Shown here: positions 1 to 8,768 of the stretch, one piece after another
Position numbering within the stretch: the first letter of the stretch is position 1
Layout of the letters: each line of letters opens with the position of its first letter
Origin: Telluribacter roseus
GTDB lineage: Bacteria > Bacteroidota > Bacteroidia > Cytophagales > Spirosomataceae
Direction: 5' to 3'
Assembly: GCF_017355915.2 (NCBI RefSeq)
Contig: NZ_JAFEUV020000015.1
Location: 58,444 to 122,443 of the forward strand
DNA length: 64,000 nt
Notes under the pieces: generated by a model
What the model was told of the DNA's origin: nothing
Seen by the model: the letters and a program-made list of their open reading frames with translations, nothing else
The model's database searches: none
Program-made: the position numbers and the translations under genes

Positions 1-219
1 GACGGCCCCGACGACTTCAAACAGGTGCGATGGGCAGGCGGAAACGCCTTTTTACCAACAGCCTTCATAGGCATCGGCAAAGACTTATCCGTACGGAAGA
101 ATATACCTTTGGCGTGGTATACGCGCTTAAATGTGATGCAGCAGCGCCCCTATAATACATCTACGCTCATGCGCTTCAGCCTGGAAGCAGGCGTTACCAT
201 TCCCCTACAAAAACAATGA
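1..219 (+). CDS. C-terminal fragment of an outer-membrane-like protein
   Basis: The reading frame is open from the first base and stops at 217-219, so this is the 3' end of a gene that begins before the window. The 72 visible residues alternate polar and hydrophobic positions (for example RLNVMQQRP and MRFSLEAGVTIPLQ), which would suit the last strands of an outer-membrane beta-barrel, but no family can be named. The stop overlaps the next start as ATGA, so the two genes are probably translationally coupled. Function not recognised. Confidence 0.55.
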   Translation, partial: DGPDDFKQVRWAGGNAFLPTAFIGIGKDLSVRKNIPLAWYTRLNVMQQRPYNTSTLMRFSLEAGVTIPLQKQ

Positions 220-1214
220 AAACAGTCTACACCTATCTATCACTAATCAGCCTGCTCACACTGCTGGCCTGTAGCGACCGCGACCCGCAACCCATTGAGG
301 ATAATACCCTTTTCCTGCGGAACAAAGGAGCCGATATGCCCATCTGGGTAAAAGGAGACCGGCAGTCCAACAAGATTATCCTGTACGTGCACGGCGGCCC
401 CGGCGACTGCGCGATGTGCTACCGCTACTACCTCAAGGGACTCGAAGCCAACGCTATGGTAGCCTACTGGGACCAGCGGGTGGCCGGTGCTTCGTCGGGT
501 AAGGTGGAGGAGAGTACCCTCCGCTATGCTCAATTCAGCGAGGATATGGGCTTTGTCGTAAAACTTCTGAAAAAGCAGTACCCTGGCTCTGAAATCTATC
601 TGCTGGCCCACAGCTTCGGTGTCGAGCTTTCCTGGCAGTACCTGACTTCGGGCACTAACCAGCAGGAAGTGGCAGGGCTGATGGTAGTCAACGGAATGTT
701 CTCCTTCGCCAACTGGCTCATGAGCGTGCATGAGTGGGCACTTAGCGAGGCACAGCGGCAGGGTAATACCGAAGCCGAAAAGTACCTGATGGATCATCCG
801 GTGACGACCGAAAACGCGGCTACTATAGAGTGGGAGCCCATCTACCGCTGGATGTACAAGCTGGGCGGCAACCCCGTATCGCTCTACGATGACGGCAAGT
901 ACGTCATCAACTACGCCTTCAACTCACCTAATACGGCCCTGGCTCAGTTTACGCACAGCAAGGCGTACAGCTACTACGGAAACGTCGAAAGCCGTCGGTT
1001 TGAGAAAGGCCCGCTGCTGCGGGACATCCGCATTCCGGTAGCTCTGTTCTGGGGCGTGAAGGATGGCATAGTACCATTGGCGGTAGGTGAGGCAACCAAA
1101 CAGGTACTGACCAATGCGCCGGTGACAGAGGTACGTTTCAGCGAATCATGGCACGAGCCGTTCATTACCGAAACGGCGAAGTTCAACCAGGCGGTCCTGA
1201 ACTTCGTGCGGTAA
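216..1214 (+). CDS. lipoprotein alpha/beta hydrolase, proline iminopeptidase-like (S33)
   Basis: A 332-residue protein with an SPII signal peptide whose lipobox LLAC puts the lipidated Cys at about residue 19. An alpha/beta-hydrolase core follows. The oxyanion-side motif HGGPGD is at about 59-64, typical of the S33 proline-iminopeptidase group. The nucleophile elbow is AHSFG (Ser about 133; the usual first Gly is Ala). The acid is probably in WGVKDG and the His in SWHEP near the C-terminus, so a full triad seems present. It probably acts as a membrane-anchored hydrolase in the periplasm or at the outer membrane. The substrate cannot be told. It overlaps the preceding gene by 4 bases. Confidence 0.85.
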   Translation: MKTVYTYLSLISLLTLLACSDRDPQPIEDNTLFLRNKGADMPIWVKGDRQSNKIILYVHGGPGDCAMCYRYYLKGLEANAMVAYWDQRVAGASSGKVEESTLRYAQFSEDMGFVVKLLKKQYPGSEIYLLAHSFGVELSWQYLTSGTNQQEVAGLMVVNGMFSFANWLMSVHEWALSEAQRQGNTEAEKYLMDHPVTTENAATIEWEPIYRWMYKLGGNPVSLYDDGKYVINYAFNSPNTALAQFTHSKAYSYYGNVESRRFEKGPLLRDIRIPVALFWGVKDGIVPLAVGEATKQVLTNAPVTEVRFSESWHEPFITETAKFNQAVLNFVR

Positions 1215-1396
1215 ATAGCTGAATGACATAACGCATGGCTGGCCCCTGGCAAAGTCACCAATGGTCTAAAATAGCGTTTCATCGAGCGTTTCTCCCGCTT
1301 CACCGGCTTCACCCATTCCAGTTTGATCAGCGCCCGATACTTTTGGAAACGATTTACTACTTGTCCAACAACTACTAACATCTATTTCCACAAGCC

Positions 1397-2668
1397 ATGA
1401 AAACAGCCATGTACAAATCCCAAAAACCAGGTACTCAATTTGTTCGCACCTCAGCCGTAACCGTAAGCCGGTGGTTCCTGCTGATGTTTGCTTTTGTATT
1501 TCTGATGACCAGTTGTAAAGAAAACATTGATCCGGATCCCGATGGAGACGGTGTAGCACAGTCCGACAGCGATCCGGTGTTGATCAAGGAGTCCATCAAC
1601 GCAAAGACTACTCTGGTGGATCGCTTTGCCAACCCTGACCTGCCAGACTACATTGTAACAAGATCCATTGATGTCAACGCTGAGCTCACTATCAATCCCG
1701 GGGTGGTAGTTGCCTTTGAGCGCGATGTATACATGCATATACAGGATAGCGGCTACCTGAGTGCCAAAGGGCAGCCCGACAAAAAGATAAAGTTTGTAGG
1801 TGTACAGAAAACCAAAGGCTACTGGATCGGTATAGCCCTCTACTCGGGCAGCAACGTCAATGTAATGGAGCATGTGGAAATCATGCACACTGGCAGCCGC
1901 CCCGTGCACAGTGATATTAAAGCAGCGTTGTTCGTATATGGGGGTAGTGAGGCTCAGATTACCATTAAGAACAGTCAGCTTTCCCAGAACGACGGATACG
2001 GAATGTATCTCTATGAGGGGGCCATTCTTCGGGAATTCTCTCAAAACTCTTTCACTAACCACACGGAGGCAGGTATTATGGTGGATGCCATGAATGTTTC
2101 CCGTCTTGACGCCGATTCAAAATTCACCGGAGGTAACGGGCGTAATGTGGTAGAGGTCCTACAGTCCAGCCTTGAAGGCAATAAGGAAATAGAGTGGAAA
2201 TCCTTTGCCGATAAAACTCCCTACCGGCTTAATGGTGAACTTACAGTCAACTCGGGCTGGAAGTTAAACCCTGGTGTAACACTGGAAATGAACCGTGATG
2301 CAATCATTGAGATAAGTACTGATGGCTATATGTCAGCTCAGGGAACAGCCACCGAGAAGATCAAGATTACCAGTGCTAGTGGCTCGGCAGCCTATTGGCA
2401 GGGTATCGTCTGCTACTCGCAGGTAAACAAGAACATCCTGGAAAACGCAGAGGTAAGAAATGCAGGTAGCAAAATCCTCGTGGGCGAGAAAAAAACCAAC
2501 ATTGCGATTTATGGCGACGGAGCCTCTATGACTATAAAAAATACCCACGTTAGCGGCAGCGGTGGCTACGGGATTTTTGTGGCGTCCGGAGCCTCTGCCA
2601 ATACTGATCTGGCTACTACCAATACTTTCGATTCCAACGCCCTAACCAATGTATTGATCGAAGAGTAG
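1397..2668 (+). CDS. right-handed beta-helix lipoprotein
   Basis: A 423-residue protein with a long basic N-region, a hydrophobic stretch and a lipobox ending TSC at about residues 38-40; a start at the second Met (1409) is also possible. After the Cys comes an acidic stretch (DPDPDGDG). The body has two related halves, each with a block like LTINPGVV followed by a Gly-x-Leu-x-Ala-x-Gly segment and a KIK(F/I) strand, then rungs rich in Asn, Gly and Val (VEIMHTGSR, AEVRNAGSK). This suggests a parallel beta-helix built from an internal duplication. Such folds bind or cleave polysaccharide or act as surface adhesins; no catalytic residues can be assigned. A strong terminator follows at 2707-2737. 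Confidence 0.75.
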   Translation: MKTAMYKSQKPGTQFVRTSAVTVSRWFLLMFAFVFLMTSCKENIDPDPDGDGVAQSDSDPVLIKESINAKTTLVDRFANPDLPDYIVTRSIDVNAELTINPGVVVAFERDVYMHIQDSGYLSAKGQPDKKIKFVGVQKTKGYWIGIALYSGSNVNVMEHVEIMHTGSRPVHSDIKAALFVYGGSEAQITIKNSQLSQNDGYGMYLYEGAILREFSQNSFTNHTEAGIMVDAMNVSRLDADSKFTGGNGRNVVEVLQSSLEGNKEIEWKSFADKTPYRLNGELTVNSGWKLNPGVTLEMNRDAIIEISTDGYMSAQGTATEKIKITSASGSAAYWQGIVCYSQVNKNILENAEVRNAGSKILVGEKKTNIAIYGDGASMTIKNTHVSGSGGYGIFVASGASANTDLATTNTFDSNALTNVLIEE

Positions 2669-2706
2669 CCTGCCCATATAACCCATATATCCACACGAAC
2701 ACATCA

Positions 2707-2737
2707 GTCAAAAGCCGCTTCACCAGCGGCTTTTGAC
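2707..2737 (+). terminator. intrinsic terminator with repeat-like sequence
   Basis: A perfect 13-bp stem (arms 2707-2719 and 2725-2737, core AAAAGCCGCT / AGCGGCTTTT) encloses the loop TCACC. It lies just after the beta-helix gene. The same core and loop occur again at 5399-5427. Confidence 0.8.
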
Positions 2738-2755
2738 GTTTCAGCGAAGTCACTG

Positions 2756-2786
2756 TTGGGCACCTGACATACATCGGGCAACTTTG
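2756..2786 (+). promoter_or_regulatory. candidate Bacteroidota promoter for the glycosyltransferase
   Basis: TTG at 2756-2758, a 20-nt spacer and CAACTTTG at 2779-2786 resemble the Bacteroidota -33/-7 pair (TTTG / TAnnTTTG) with one mismatch in the -7 box. The glycosyltransferase start lies about 42 nt downstream. Confidence 0.45.
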
Positions 2787-2827
2787 CCTCATCTATTTCC
2801 TACTACTCCTTACAGCATTTATTAGCC

Positions 2828-4162
2828 ATGAAAAAATTACGTATTCTTTTTGCCACTATTCCTGCGGATAGCCATTTCGGCCCGTTGACCAGCCTGGCGG
2901 TTCACCTGAGCGATCTGGGACACGATGTTCGCTGGTACGTAGGCGGACACTACAGAGAAAAAGTAACCCGACTGGGCCTGTACCACTACCCCTTCGTCAA
3001 GGCCCGGACAGTCAATCGGGACAACCTGGACGCACTCTTTCCTGAAAGGGCCGGAATCAGAGGTACCATGGCCAGGCTCCGTTTTGATCTCAGAGAGGTA
3101 TACCTACTAAGAGTACCCGAGTTTGTTGAGGACCTGAAAGACATCTACGCAGACTGGACCTATGACTTGGTAGTACACGATGCAGGCTTCCTGGGATCGG
3201 ATTTTATTAGAGAAATACTACCGGTAAAAACTGTATCCGTAGGCATAGCCCCTCTGGCCGAATCCGATACGTGCCTGCCTCCTTCTGGTCTGGGCAAGCA
3301 ACCGGCCCGCAGCCGGCCCGGCCGCTGGATACACCATCTGATGCGGTACTTTGTACAGCAGGTACAGCTCAAGCCGATCCATGATCTTTATAATCAGCTC
3401 CGCCGGCAGCACAATCTTCCTGAGGCCGATGAATTTGTCTTTGATGCAGCTATACGCCACGCTGACCTGTACCTGCAAAGTGGCGTACCAAGCCTTGAGT
3501 ACCCACGCAGGTCCATCAGCCCCAACATCAGGTTTGTAGGAGCCATGCTGCCTTGTACTATTCGTCGTCGAAAGTACTTTGAGCACGCTATGCAGGCGCT
3601 GCAGGCCAGGCGGGTAGTACTGGTGACGCAGGGAACCGTTGAAAAAGACATTGAGAAACTACTGGTACCTACCCTTAGGGCATTCAAGAATGAGCCTTCT
3701 ACCCTGGTGATCGCTACCACCGGAGGCTCCTGTACGGAGGAACTGCGTAAGCGCTTCCCTGAGGATAACTTCATCATTGAAGACTACATAGATTTTGATA
3801 CCGTGATGCCCTACGCCAGTGTACTAGTCACGAATGGAGGGTACGGCGGAGTTATGCAGGCCCTGAAGCATAACCTGCCCCTGGTGGTAGCGGGTGTTCA
3901 GGAGGGCAGGAATGAAGTCGCAGCCCGTATTGAGTACTGTAAGGCCGGTATAAATCTGAAAACCGAAACGCCCAGAACGGTACATATCTGGCAGGCGATA
4001 GATCAGGTACTAACGGATAGTACTTACCAGCGCAACGCGCGAAAGCTTGGCTGGGAGTTTGGGGCTTACGATGCCAATGAGCTGGCTACGCAATACATCG
4101 AGGCACTGGCAGAGGTGCAGGAACGCGTGCTACTGGCCGAAGAGTTACAGATTGCCTGCTGA
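2828..4162 (+). CDS. glycosyltransferase, GT1 (UGT/MGT-like) family
   Basis: A 444-residue cytosolic protein of typical GT1 length with two Rossmann-like halves. The N-terminal half opens with RILFATIPADSHFGPLTSLA, the acceptor-side pattern of macrolide/sterol-type glycosyltransferases. The C-terminal half has VTQGTVEKD and then DYIDFDTVMPYASVLVTNGG, with NGGYGG in place of the usual HGGxGT donor-binding motif, followed by LPLVVAGVQEGRNEVA, where the donor Glu/Asp-Gln pair usually sits. It probably transfers a sugar from an NDP-sugar to a small lipophilic acceptor; the substrate is unknown. It stands alone, with its own promoter candidate and a hairpin after it. The His-to-Asn change in the donor motif is unusual for the family and could alter donor use. 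Confidence 0.85.
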   Translation: MKKLRILFATIPADSHFGPLTSLAVHLSDLGHDVRWYVGGHYREKVTRLGLYHYPFVKARTVNRDNLDALFPERAGIRGTMARLRFDLREVYLLRVPEFVEDLKDIYADWTYDLVVHDAGFLGSDFIREILPVKTVSVGIAPLAESDTCLPPSGLGKQPARSRPGRWIHHLMRYFVQQVQLKPIHDLYNQLRRQHNLPEADEFVFDAAIRHADLYLQSGVPSLEYPRRSISPNIRFVGAMLPCTIRRRKYFEHAMQALQARRVVLVTQGTVEKDIEKLLVPTLRAFKNEPSTLVIATTGGSCTEELRKRFPEDNFIIEDYIDFDTVMPYASVLVTNGGYGGVMQALKHNLPLVVAGVQEGRNEVAARIEYCKAGINLKTETPRTVHIWQAIDQVLTDSTYQRNARKLGWEFGAYDANELATQYIEALAEVQERVLLAEELQIAC

Positions 4163-4177
4163 GAAGTCTCTTTGATC

Positions 4178-4224
4178 TAACACATCTGTCGGCGGTATGC
4201 AAATGCCTGCTGACGGATGTGTTA
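4178..4224 (+). terminator. hairpin after the glycosyltransferase, no T-tract
   Basis: Arms 4178-4193 and 4209-4224 pair over 16 positions with two G-T wobbles and share the ends TAACACATC / GATGTGTTA. No run of T follows, so it may be a weak terminator or a 3'-end stabilising hairpin. Confidence 0.5.
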
Positions 4225-4294
4225 ATCCATTCTCTGTTAAACAGCCTAACCGGCTAATTCATTACGCATTATTACCGTTTCGTGATCTTTCGGG

Positions 4295-4325
4295 TTGGAT
4301 ACGCCCCTGACATTCTGCAAGTTTG
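4295..4325 (+). promoter_or_regulatory. candidate Bacteroidota promoter
   Basis: TTG at 4295-4297, a 20-nt spacer and CAAGTTTG at 4318-4325: the same spacing and the same C at the first -7 position as the site at 2756-2786. The next start is 45 nt downstream. Confidence 0.4.
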
Positions 4326-4370
4326 CCTTGGTAAGTCCAACCTGCCAAATTACAGAAATCAACATTAGCC

Positions 4371-5300
4371 ATGAAAAAATCATCATTCAAAGCTCTTCTG
4401 CTAGCTACTCTTGTCGGTGCGCTGGCTACCCGCCCGGCGGATGTACTCAAGGAGCTTAAGCTTACCCAGGAGGAGGTAAGCAGCCAGGTATTCGAACAGC
4501 TTACCCACGACTATCCATCCTTATACCTATCCTACGATAGCCGCCAGGCCGCTAAGCAGCTTTCGGCCCAGGCGCGGGCTACCGCCGTACGGGCCATTTA
4601 TCCCATAGTGCGGACGTATGTGGAGTCGGAGGACTTCAGGAGCCGCTACGATAGCTGGCTGCGGAACAAGTACCACATCAGCGATACGCCCGATCCGTCG
4701 GCCACCATGACAAATGCCGACCTGAAAGCACTAATGGATGAGCAACTGGATCAGACGCTGGCGGCATTCAGCAATCTGACCCCTCAACTCCTGGCTATGA
4801 TGCTACCTCAGCAAGTAGCTCAGCTCCAGGAGCAGATGCAGGGTGCCGATGCCCCTACCAAAGCAGCCCTGAACCGCGAGCTGACGGAGCTGAAGCACAT
4901 ACAGCCACTAGCTACTTCCAAACCGGATGAGTTCAAGACCCGATTCCTTGCGTCTATGAAGCGCACAATGGCCCGCCAGATGGAGCAGGGTATGAAAAAC
5001 GAGGAAGAACACCTGGCTAAGGCAAAAGAACAGGCTGAGGAACAGCGGGGTAATGAAGCCAAATACCAGGCGGAAAAGAATCCAAACTTGGTAGTACAGA
5101 AAAAACTGCGCGAATTTATTGCCCTGGCGGAGTCGGTTGATTTTGACGCCCAAACCGAAAAGCGAGGTTATCGGGTTGAATTTGTGAAGGATGAGCACCG
5201 TGGTAAGTCCAGAGAGTGGAAGCAGCTTTACCGGATTGGACGCGAGCCCGTGATGGCCGCGCGCGATCTGGCCCGTACCTGGCTGAAGGAGCTTCAATAA
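4371..5300 (+). CDS. exported protein of unknown function, coiled-coil rich
   Basis: 309 residues beginning MKKSSFKALLLATLVGALA, a probable signal peptide or signal anchor. The remainder is highly charged and mostly predicted helical, with long Glu/Gln/Lys stretches (about 155-245, for example QEQMQGADAPTKAALNRELT and MKNEEEHLAKAKEQAEEQR), suggesting a coiled coil. The C-terminal part (about 260-309) is more compact and basic. I do not recognise a family. It is monocistronic, between its own promoter candidate and the terminator at 5399-5427. Confidence 0.7.
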   Translation: MKKSSFKALLLATLVGALATRPADVLKELKLTQEEVSSQVFEQLTHDYPSLYLSYDSRQAAKQLSAQARATAVRAIYPIVRTYVESEDFRSRYDSWLRNKYHISDTPDPSATMTNADLKALMDEQLDQTLAAFSNLTPQLLAMMLPQQVAQLQEQMQGADAPTKAALNRELTELKHIQPLATSKPDEFKTRFLASMKRTMARQMEQGMKNEEEHLAKAKEQAEEQRGNEAKYQAEKNPNLVVQKKLREFIALAESVDFDAQTEKRGYRVEFVKDEHRGKSREWKQLYRIGREPVMAARDLARTWLKELQ

Positions 5301-5398
5301 GCACAAAACACTGAAAATAGCAACCCCAACCCATACCGTAAGCACGTAACACAACAGACTCCACCTGTACATAAAGGATCAAAGACGGATCATTGATT

Positions 5399-5427
5399 GA
5401 AAAAGCCGCTTCACCAGCGGCTTTTTC
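5399..5427 (+). terminator. intrinsic terminator, second copy of the repeat-like element
   Basis: A perfect 12-bp stem (5399-5410 / 5416-5427) with loop TCACC. Core, loop and part of the 3' flank (GTTTCAGCG) match the terminator at 2707-2737 almost base for base. Confidence 0.8.
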
Positions 5428-5506
5428 CGTTTCAGCGCATAACAGCGTTTAGAAAATCAGAATTTGTAGTAATCTTTATAATAGATTTCTTTCATTGCAT
5501 TGATTA

Positions 5507-6619
5507 ATGACTCCTCAAGCTATAAATACCCTGGATGATAAGTGGTTACGCATTACCGGAATAAGCCTGCTGACGGTAATAGGCTACTTTGCCAACTACT
5601 ATAGTCAACAACCGTTGACAGCCAAATTAGTAGCTAGCTTCCTGGTCTTCTTTCTGTCCATTTTTCTAAACTGGCATGTCAACCGGTTTCTGATCCTCTA
5701 TTTCCGAAACAGATACCCGCAAAAACAACTCCTTCCGAAACGGCTGTTCCTGACATTCCTGACCGGCAGTATTGCTTTTACCATCATTATCCGGCTTATG
5801 GGGTCGATACGCTTCTGGATACTTTTCGGAGATTTTACCAGCTATGAGACCTACCATCAAGCGGCTAGAATTACGCTCAACAAGATGACCTTATCGCTGA
5901 GCTTGTTCGGATTTGACTTTGTGATGGCGATTACAAACTTCCTGTTTTTTCAGGCCATATACGAAACCCTGTTTTTTATCCGTGAATCATCGCTGAAAGA
6001 AAAAAAGCTTCAGCAGGCCGAGCAGGAACGGGAAAAACTGAGGGCGGCTAATCTGCAGAGCCAGCTCGACGCTCTGAAGCAGCAGGTCAACCCGCACTTT
6101 CTGTTCAACAGCCTGAACGTACTGGATTCGCTCATTGAGGATAATCCCCAGCAGGCCCGGGTATTTCTGGAAGAGCTTAGTACGGTATACCGCTACCTGC
6201 TCCGATCCAATGAACAGTACCTGACTAACCTGGAAAATGAACTGGACTTTATAAACTCCTACTACCACCTGTTAAAAACCCGCCTTGGCAACGGCCTGCA
6301 GCTGAACGTCAACATCGGCAAGAAGTACCAGAGCTATAAACTACCCCCTCTTACACTACAGCTACTGGTAGAGAACGCCTTCAAACACAACATAATACTA
6401 CCCGACCAGCCTCTGGTGATTGATATCGTAACGGATGACGAAGGGCATCTGCTGGTGCAGAATAACGTACAGCGAAAAAGCAGCCGCATCAACTCAAACG
6501 GCGTGGGACTGACCAATATCTTGGCGAAATACCGGATGCTGAGCCAGCCCGACCCATCCATCCGGGAGGACAACGGATTATTTGTGGTAACGCTGCCTTT
6601 GATCGAGGTGAGTATATAA
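5507..6619 (+). CDS. LytS-type sensor histidine kinase (first of three)
   Basis: 370 residues. Four membrane segments lie at about 16-32, 41-67, 81-108 and 128-158, followed by a short coiled coil (158-190). The His_kinase domain (PF06580 type) has the phospho-acceptor box QVNPHFLFNSLN with His197. The HATPase domain has the N-box LVENAFKHN (286-295) and the G-box NGVGLTN (about 331-337). This is the architecture that signals to LytTR response regulators. There is no large extracellular domain, so it probably senses through its membrane segments. It starts a three-kinase run, 53 bases upstream of the second kinase. Confidence 0.9.
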   Translation: MTPQAINTLDDKWLRITGISLLTVIGYFANYYSQQPLTAKLVASFLVFFLSIFLNWHVNRFLILYFRNRYPQKQLLPKRLFLTFLTGSIAFTIIIRLMGSIRFWILFGDFTSYETYHQAARITLNKMTLSLSLFGFDFVMAITNFLFFQAIYETLFFIRESSLKEKKLQQAEQEREKLRAANLQSQLDALKQQVNPHFLFNSLNVLDSLIEDNPQQARVFLEELSTVYRYLLRSNEQYLTNLENELDFINSYYHLLKTRLGNGLQLNVNIGKKYQSYKLPPLTLQLLVENAFKHNIILPDQPLVIDIVTDDEGHLLVQNNVQRKSSRINSNGVGLTNILAKYRMLSQPDPSIREDNGLFVVTLPLIEVSI

Positions 6620-6672
6620 TGCCTTTATCACTATTTTAGCAGTACGCGCTACTACTAACCCATGCCAGACTG

Positions 6673-7722
6673 ATGAAAGCGGCCGACGACAGAAAAATTC
6701 GCCTTATTGGTCCTCCTATCCTGTTCTTGATAGGTACGCTGTTCTTTCGGTTGAACTGGTACTTTGACTATACAATTGATAAGCTGATCCGGACGGATCT
6801 GATAGCGCTGAGCGCGGGCTATATATGCTGGAACCTGACTCGTTGGGTAGTGCTTTCACTACAAAAAAAGTACCCCGGCATCACCAACCTCCGGCGGCGA
6901 CTAATCTGGATGGCGGTGCTTTTGCCGGTCCTGGTCAACTTTGCCTGGTTTATCCGGCAGCTTGCTCATATCGCTTTCAATAATGTCACGTTTGTCCATG
7001 AAAATATCACTGAGTATACCTACTCGCTCGGTATCCAGATCTTTTACCACTGTATTTACTACGCTATCTACGAAGGTAGCTATGGCCTGCAGGCCTGGCA
7101 ACATGCTTACGAGCAAAATGAACGGCTGAAAAAGAACAAACTACAGAGCCAGCTCGACTCCCTGAAAAACCAGATTAACCCACATTTTTTGTTCAACAGC
7201 CTTAATTCGCTTTCCATGCTGATTCACGAGAATCCCCGGCAGGCCGAGAACTTCGTAGACGAAATCAGTAACGTGTATCGCTACCTGCTACGGTCCAGCG
7301 ATCAGGAGCTTACTACGCTCGGGCGTGAGCTGCAGTTTATCAACTCATATTTTCAACTACTTAAGACCCGGTACGGTGCGGGTTTTGATATGCATATTGA
7401 GGTAGAGGACTGGCAGCAGGACCTGCGGATACCTTCGCTGACTCTGCAGCTGCTGGTCGAGAATGCGGTGAAGCATAATATCATCCTGCCCGAACAGCCA
7501 CTGGTAGTCCGGATTGAGACCCAGGGGCAGGTACTGGTGGTGCGTAACAACCTGCAGCGTAAAAATATAGCCGCCTACTCCAGTAAGGTAGGACTGGCCA
7601 ACATCGCCTCCAAGTACCAGCTACTGAGCGGGCATTCGATATCCATGCACGAAGAAGACGGCTTTTTTACGGTAAGTCTCCCCCTGCTGGCCAACCAGCC
7701 CCAAACCAGGCCTGCCCTATGA
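6673..7722 (+). CDS. LytS-type sensor histidine kinase (second of three)
   Basis: 349 residues with the same plan as the previous gene: four membrane segments in the first 140 residues, a coiled coil ending LQSQLDSLKNQ, the H-box QINPHFLFNSLNSL (His171), the N-box LLVENAVKHN and a G-box around SSKVGLAN. The N-terminal membrane part resembles that of the third kinase (FFRLNWYF versus FFRLNRYF; the IYEG motif at the end of TM4) more than the first, so kinases 2 and 3 are probably the younger duplication. Its stop overlaps the next start as ATGA, implying coupled translation and matched amounts of the two proteins. Confidence 0.9.
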   Translation: MKAADDRKIRLIGPPILFLIGTLFFRLNWYFDYTIDKLIRTDLIALSAGYICWNLTRWVVLSLQKKYPGITNLRRRLIWMAVLLPVLVNFAWFIRQLAHIAFNNVTFVHENITEYTYSLGIQIFYHCIYYAIYEGSYGLQAWQHAYEQNERLKKNKLQSQLDSLKNQINPHFLFNSLNSLSMLIHENPRQAENFVDEISNVYRYLLRSSDQELTTLGRELQFINSYFQLLKTRYGAGFDMHIEVEDWQQDLRIPSLTLQLLVENAVKHNIILPEQPLVVRIETQGQVLVVRNNLQRKNIAAYSSKVGLANIASKYQLLSGHSISMHEEDGFFTVSLPLLANQPQTRPAL

Positions 7723-8768
7723 AACCATTCAACGATATCCGACTTCGCCTGCTGGGCCCGGTAGTCCTGTTTGCGTTTGTAGCCGTATTCTTCCGGCTCA
7801 ACCGCTACTTTTTCAGCTGGCCCTGGACCACCATCCTGCTCAATGACTCCGTAGAGCTGGCAACTGGTATCATCAACTGGCAAATAGCACGCTGGGCTGT
7901 TCTGCGCATTCAGCGCAATACGCCAGGCCTGGTCAATACGCATCAACGATTCCTGCGGTTGCTTTCCATCATGCCGCTGCTGGTGGCCGTATCGTTCTTT
8001 ATTCGCCATTCAGCGCGCTACTTTATCGAGGGGCAGTTTATGTTCTTTACCGACACGGCTGAGGTTAGTCGTAGTATCGGTATCCAGTTTTTTCACGTCT
8101 TCATCTACCTGGTCATATACGAAGGCTGGTATCTGATACGGCAGTGGCAACATGAGGCCATCGAAACAAGTACGCTGGAAAAGGTATCGCTGCAAAGTCA
8201 ACTCCGGTCGCTGCAGCACCAGGTCAACCCGCATTTTCTGTTTAATAGCTTAAATACCCTGTCGTCACTCATCAGAGAAAGCCCCAGCCGGGCCGATACT
8301 TTTCTGGACGAACTTACGTCGGTATTCAGGTACCTGCTGCAAAGTGAGCGCCAGCTGGTGCCTCTTAGCGAGGAGGTAGAGTTTATCCGGTCGTTTGGGC
8401 ATTTGCTGCAGGTCCGGTACCCCGCCGGGCTCATCATGGATATTTCTATCGATGCTACACAAAAGTCCATGTTTATCCCCCCTCTGACCCTGCAGATGCT
8501 CGTTGAAAACGCGGTGCGCTACAACGTTATCCTGCCCGAGCAGCCCCTGCACATCCGAATATATACTACGCCCGACCAGCGGCTATCGGTAGCCAATAGT
8601 CTACAACGCAAGCCGCTCCGCGTGGAGACCACCGGAGCCGGCCTCACCAACCTGACCATCCGGTACGGGTTGCTTAATGAGGGGGAACTGATTATTGAAG
8701 AACAGCCGGACTGGTTTGTGGTGAGTATGCCACTGGTAACCGAAAGCCGGCTGGCCGAGATGAAGTAG
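7719..8768 (+). CDS. LytS-type sensor histidine kinase (third of three)
   Basis: 349 residues: four membrane segments, the H-box QVNPHFLFNSLNTL (His172), the N-box LLVENAVRYN and the G-box TGAGLTN. The Arg-Tyr in the N-box replaces the Lys-His of its two neighbours; both forms occur in active kinases. It overlaps kinase 2 by 4 bases. Its stop codon (8766-8768) directly abuts the stop of the LytTR regulator on the other strand (8769-8771), so no room is left for a conventional terminator and the two transcripts must run into each other. Confidence 0.9.
   Translation: MKPFNDIRLRLLGPVVLFAFVAVFFRLNRYFFSWPWTTILLNDSVELATGIINWQIARWAVLRIQRNTPGLVNTHQRFLRLLSIMPLLVAVSFFIRHSARYFIEGQFMFFTDTAEVSRSIGIQFFHVFIYLVIYEGWYLIRQWQHEAIETSTLEKVSLQSQLRSLQHQVNPHFLFNSLNTLSSLIRESPSRADTFLDELTSVFRYLLQSERQLVPLSEEVEFIRSFGHLLQVRYPAGLIMDISIDATQKSMFIPPLTLQMLVENAVRYNVILPEQPLHIRIYTTPDQRLSVANSLQRKPLRVETTGAGLTNLTIRYGLLNEGELIIEEQPDWFVVSMPLVTESRLAEMK

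Noticed and set aside
243..797. 184-codon minus-strand frame opposite the lipoprotein hydrolase
   Set aside because: The plus-strand gene has signal peptide and catalytic motifs; the antisense frame has none.
8500..8530. Degenerate N-box in the third kinase
   Set aside because: Asn residues needed for ATP/Mg binding are kept; the Lys-His to Arg-Tyr change occurs in active kinases, so it is not taken as loss of function.
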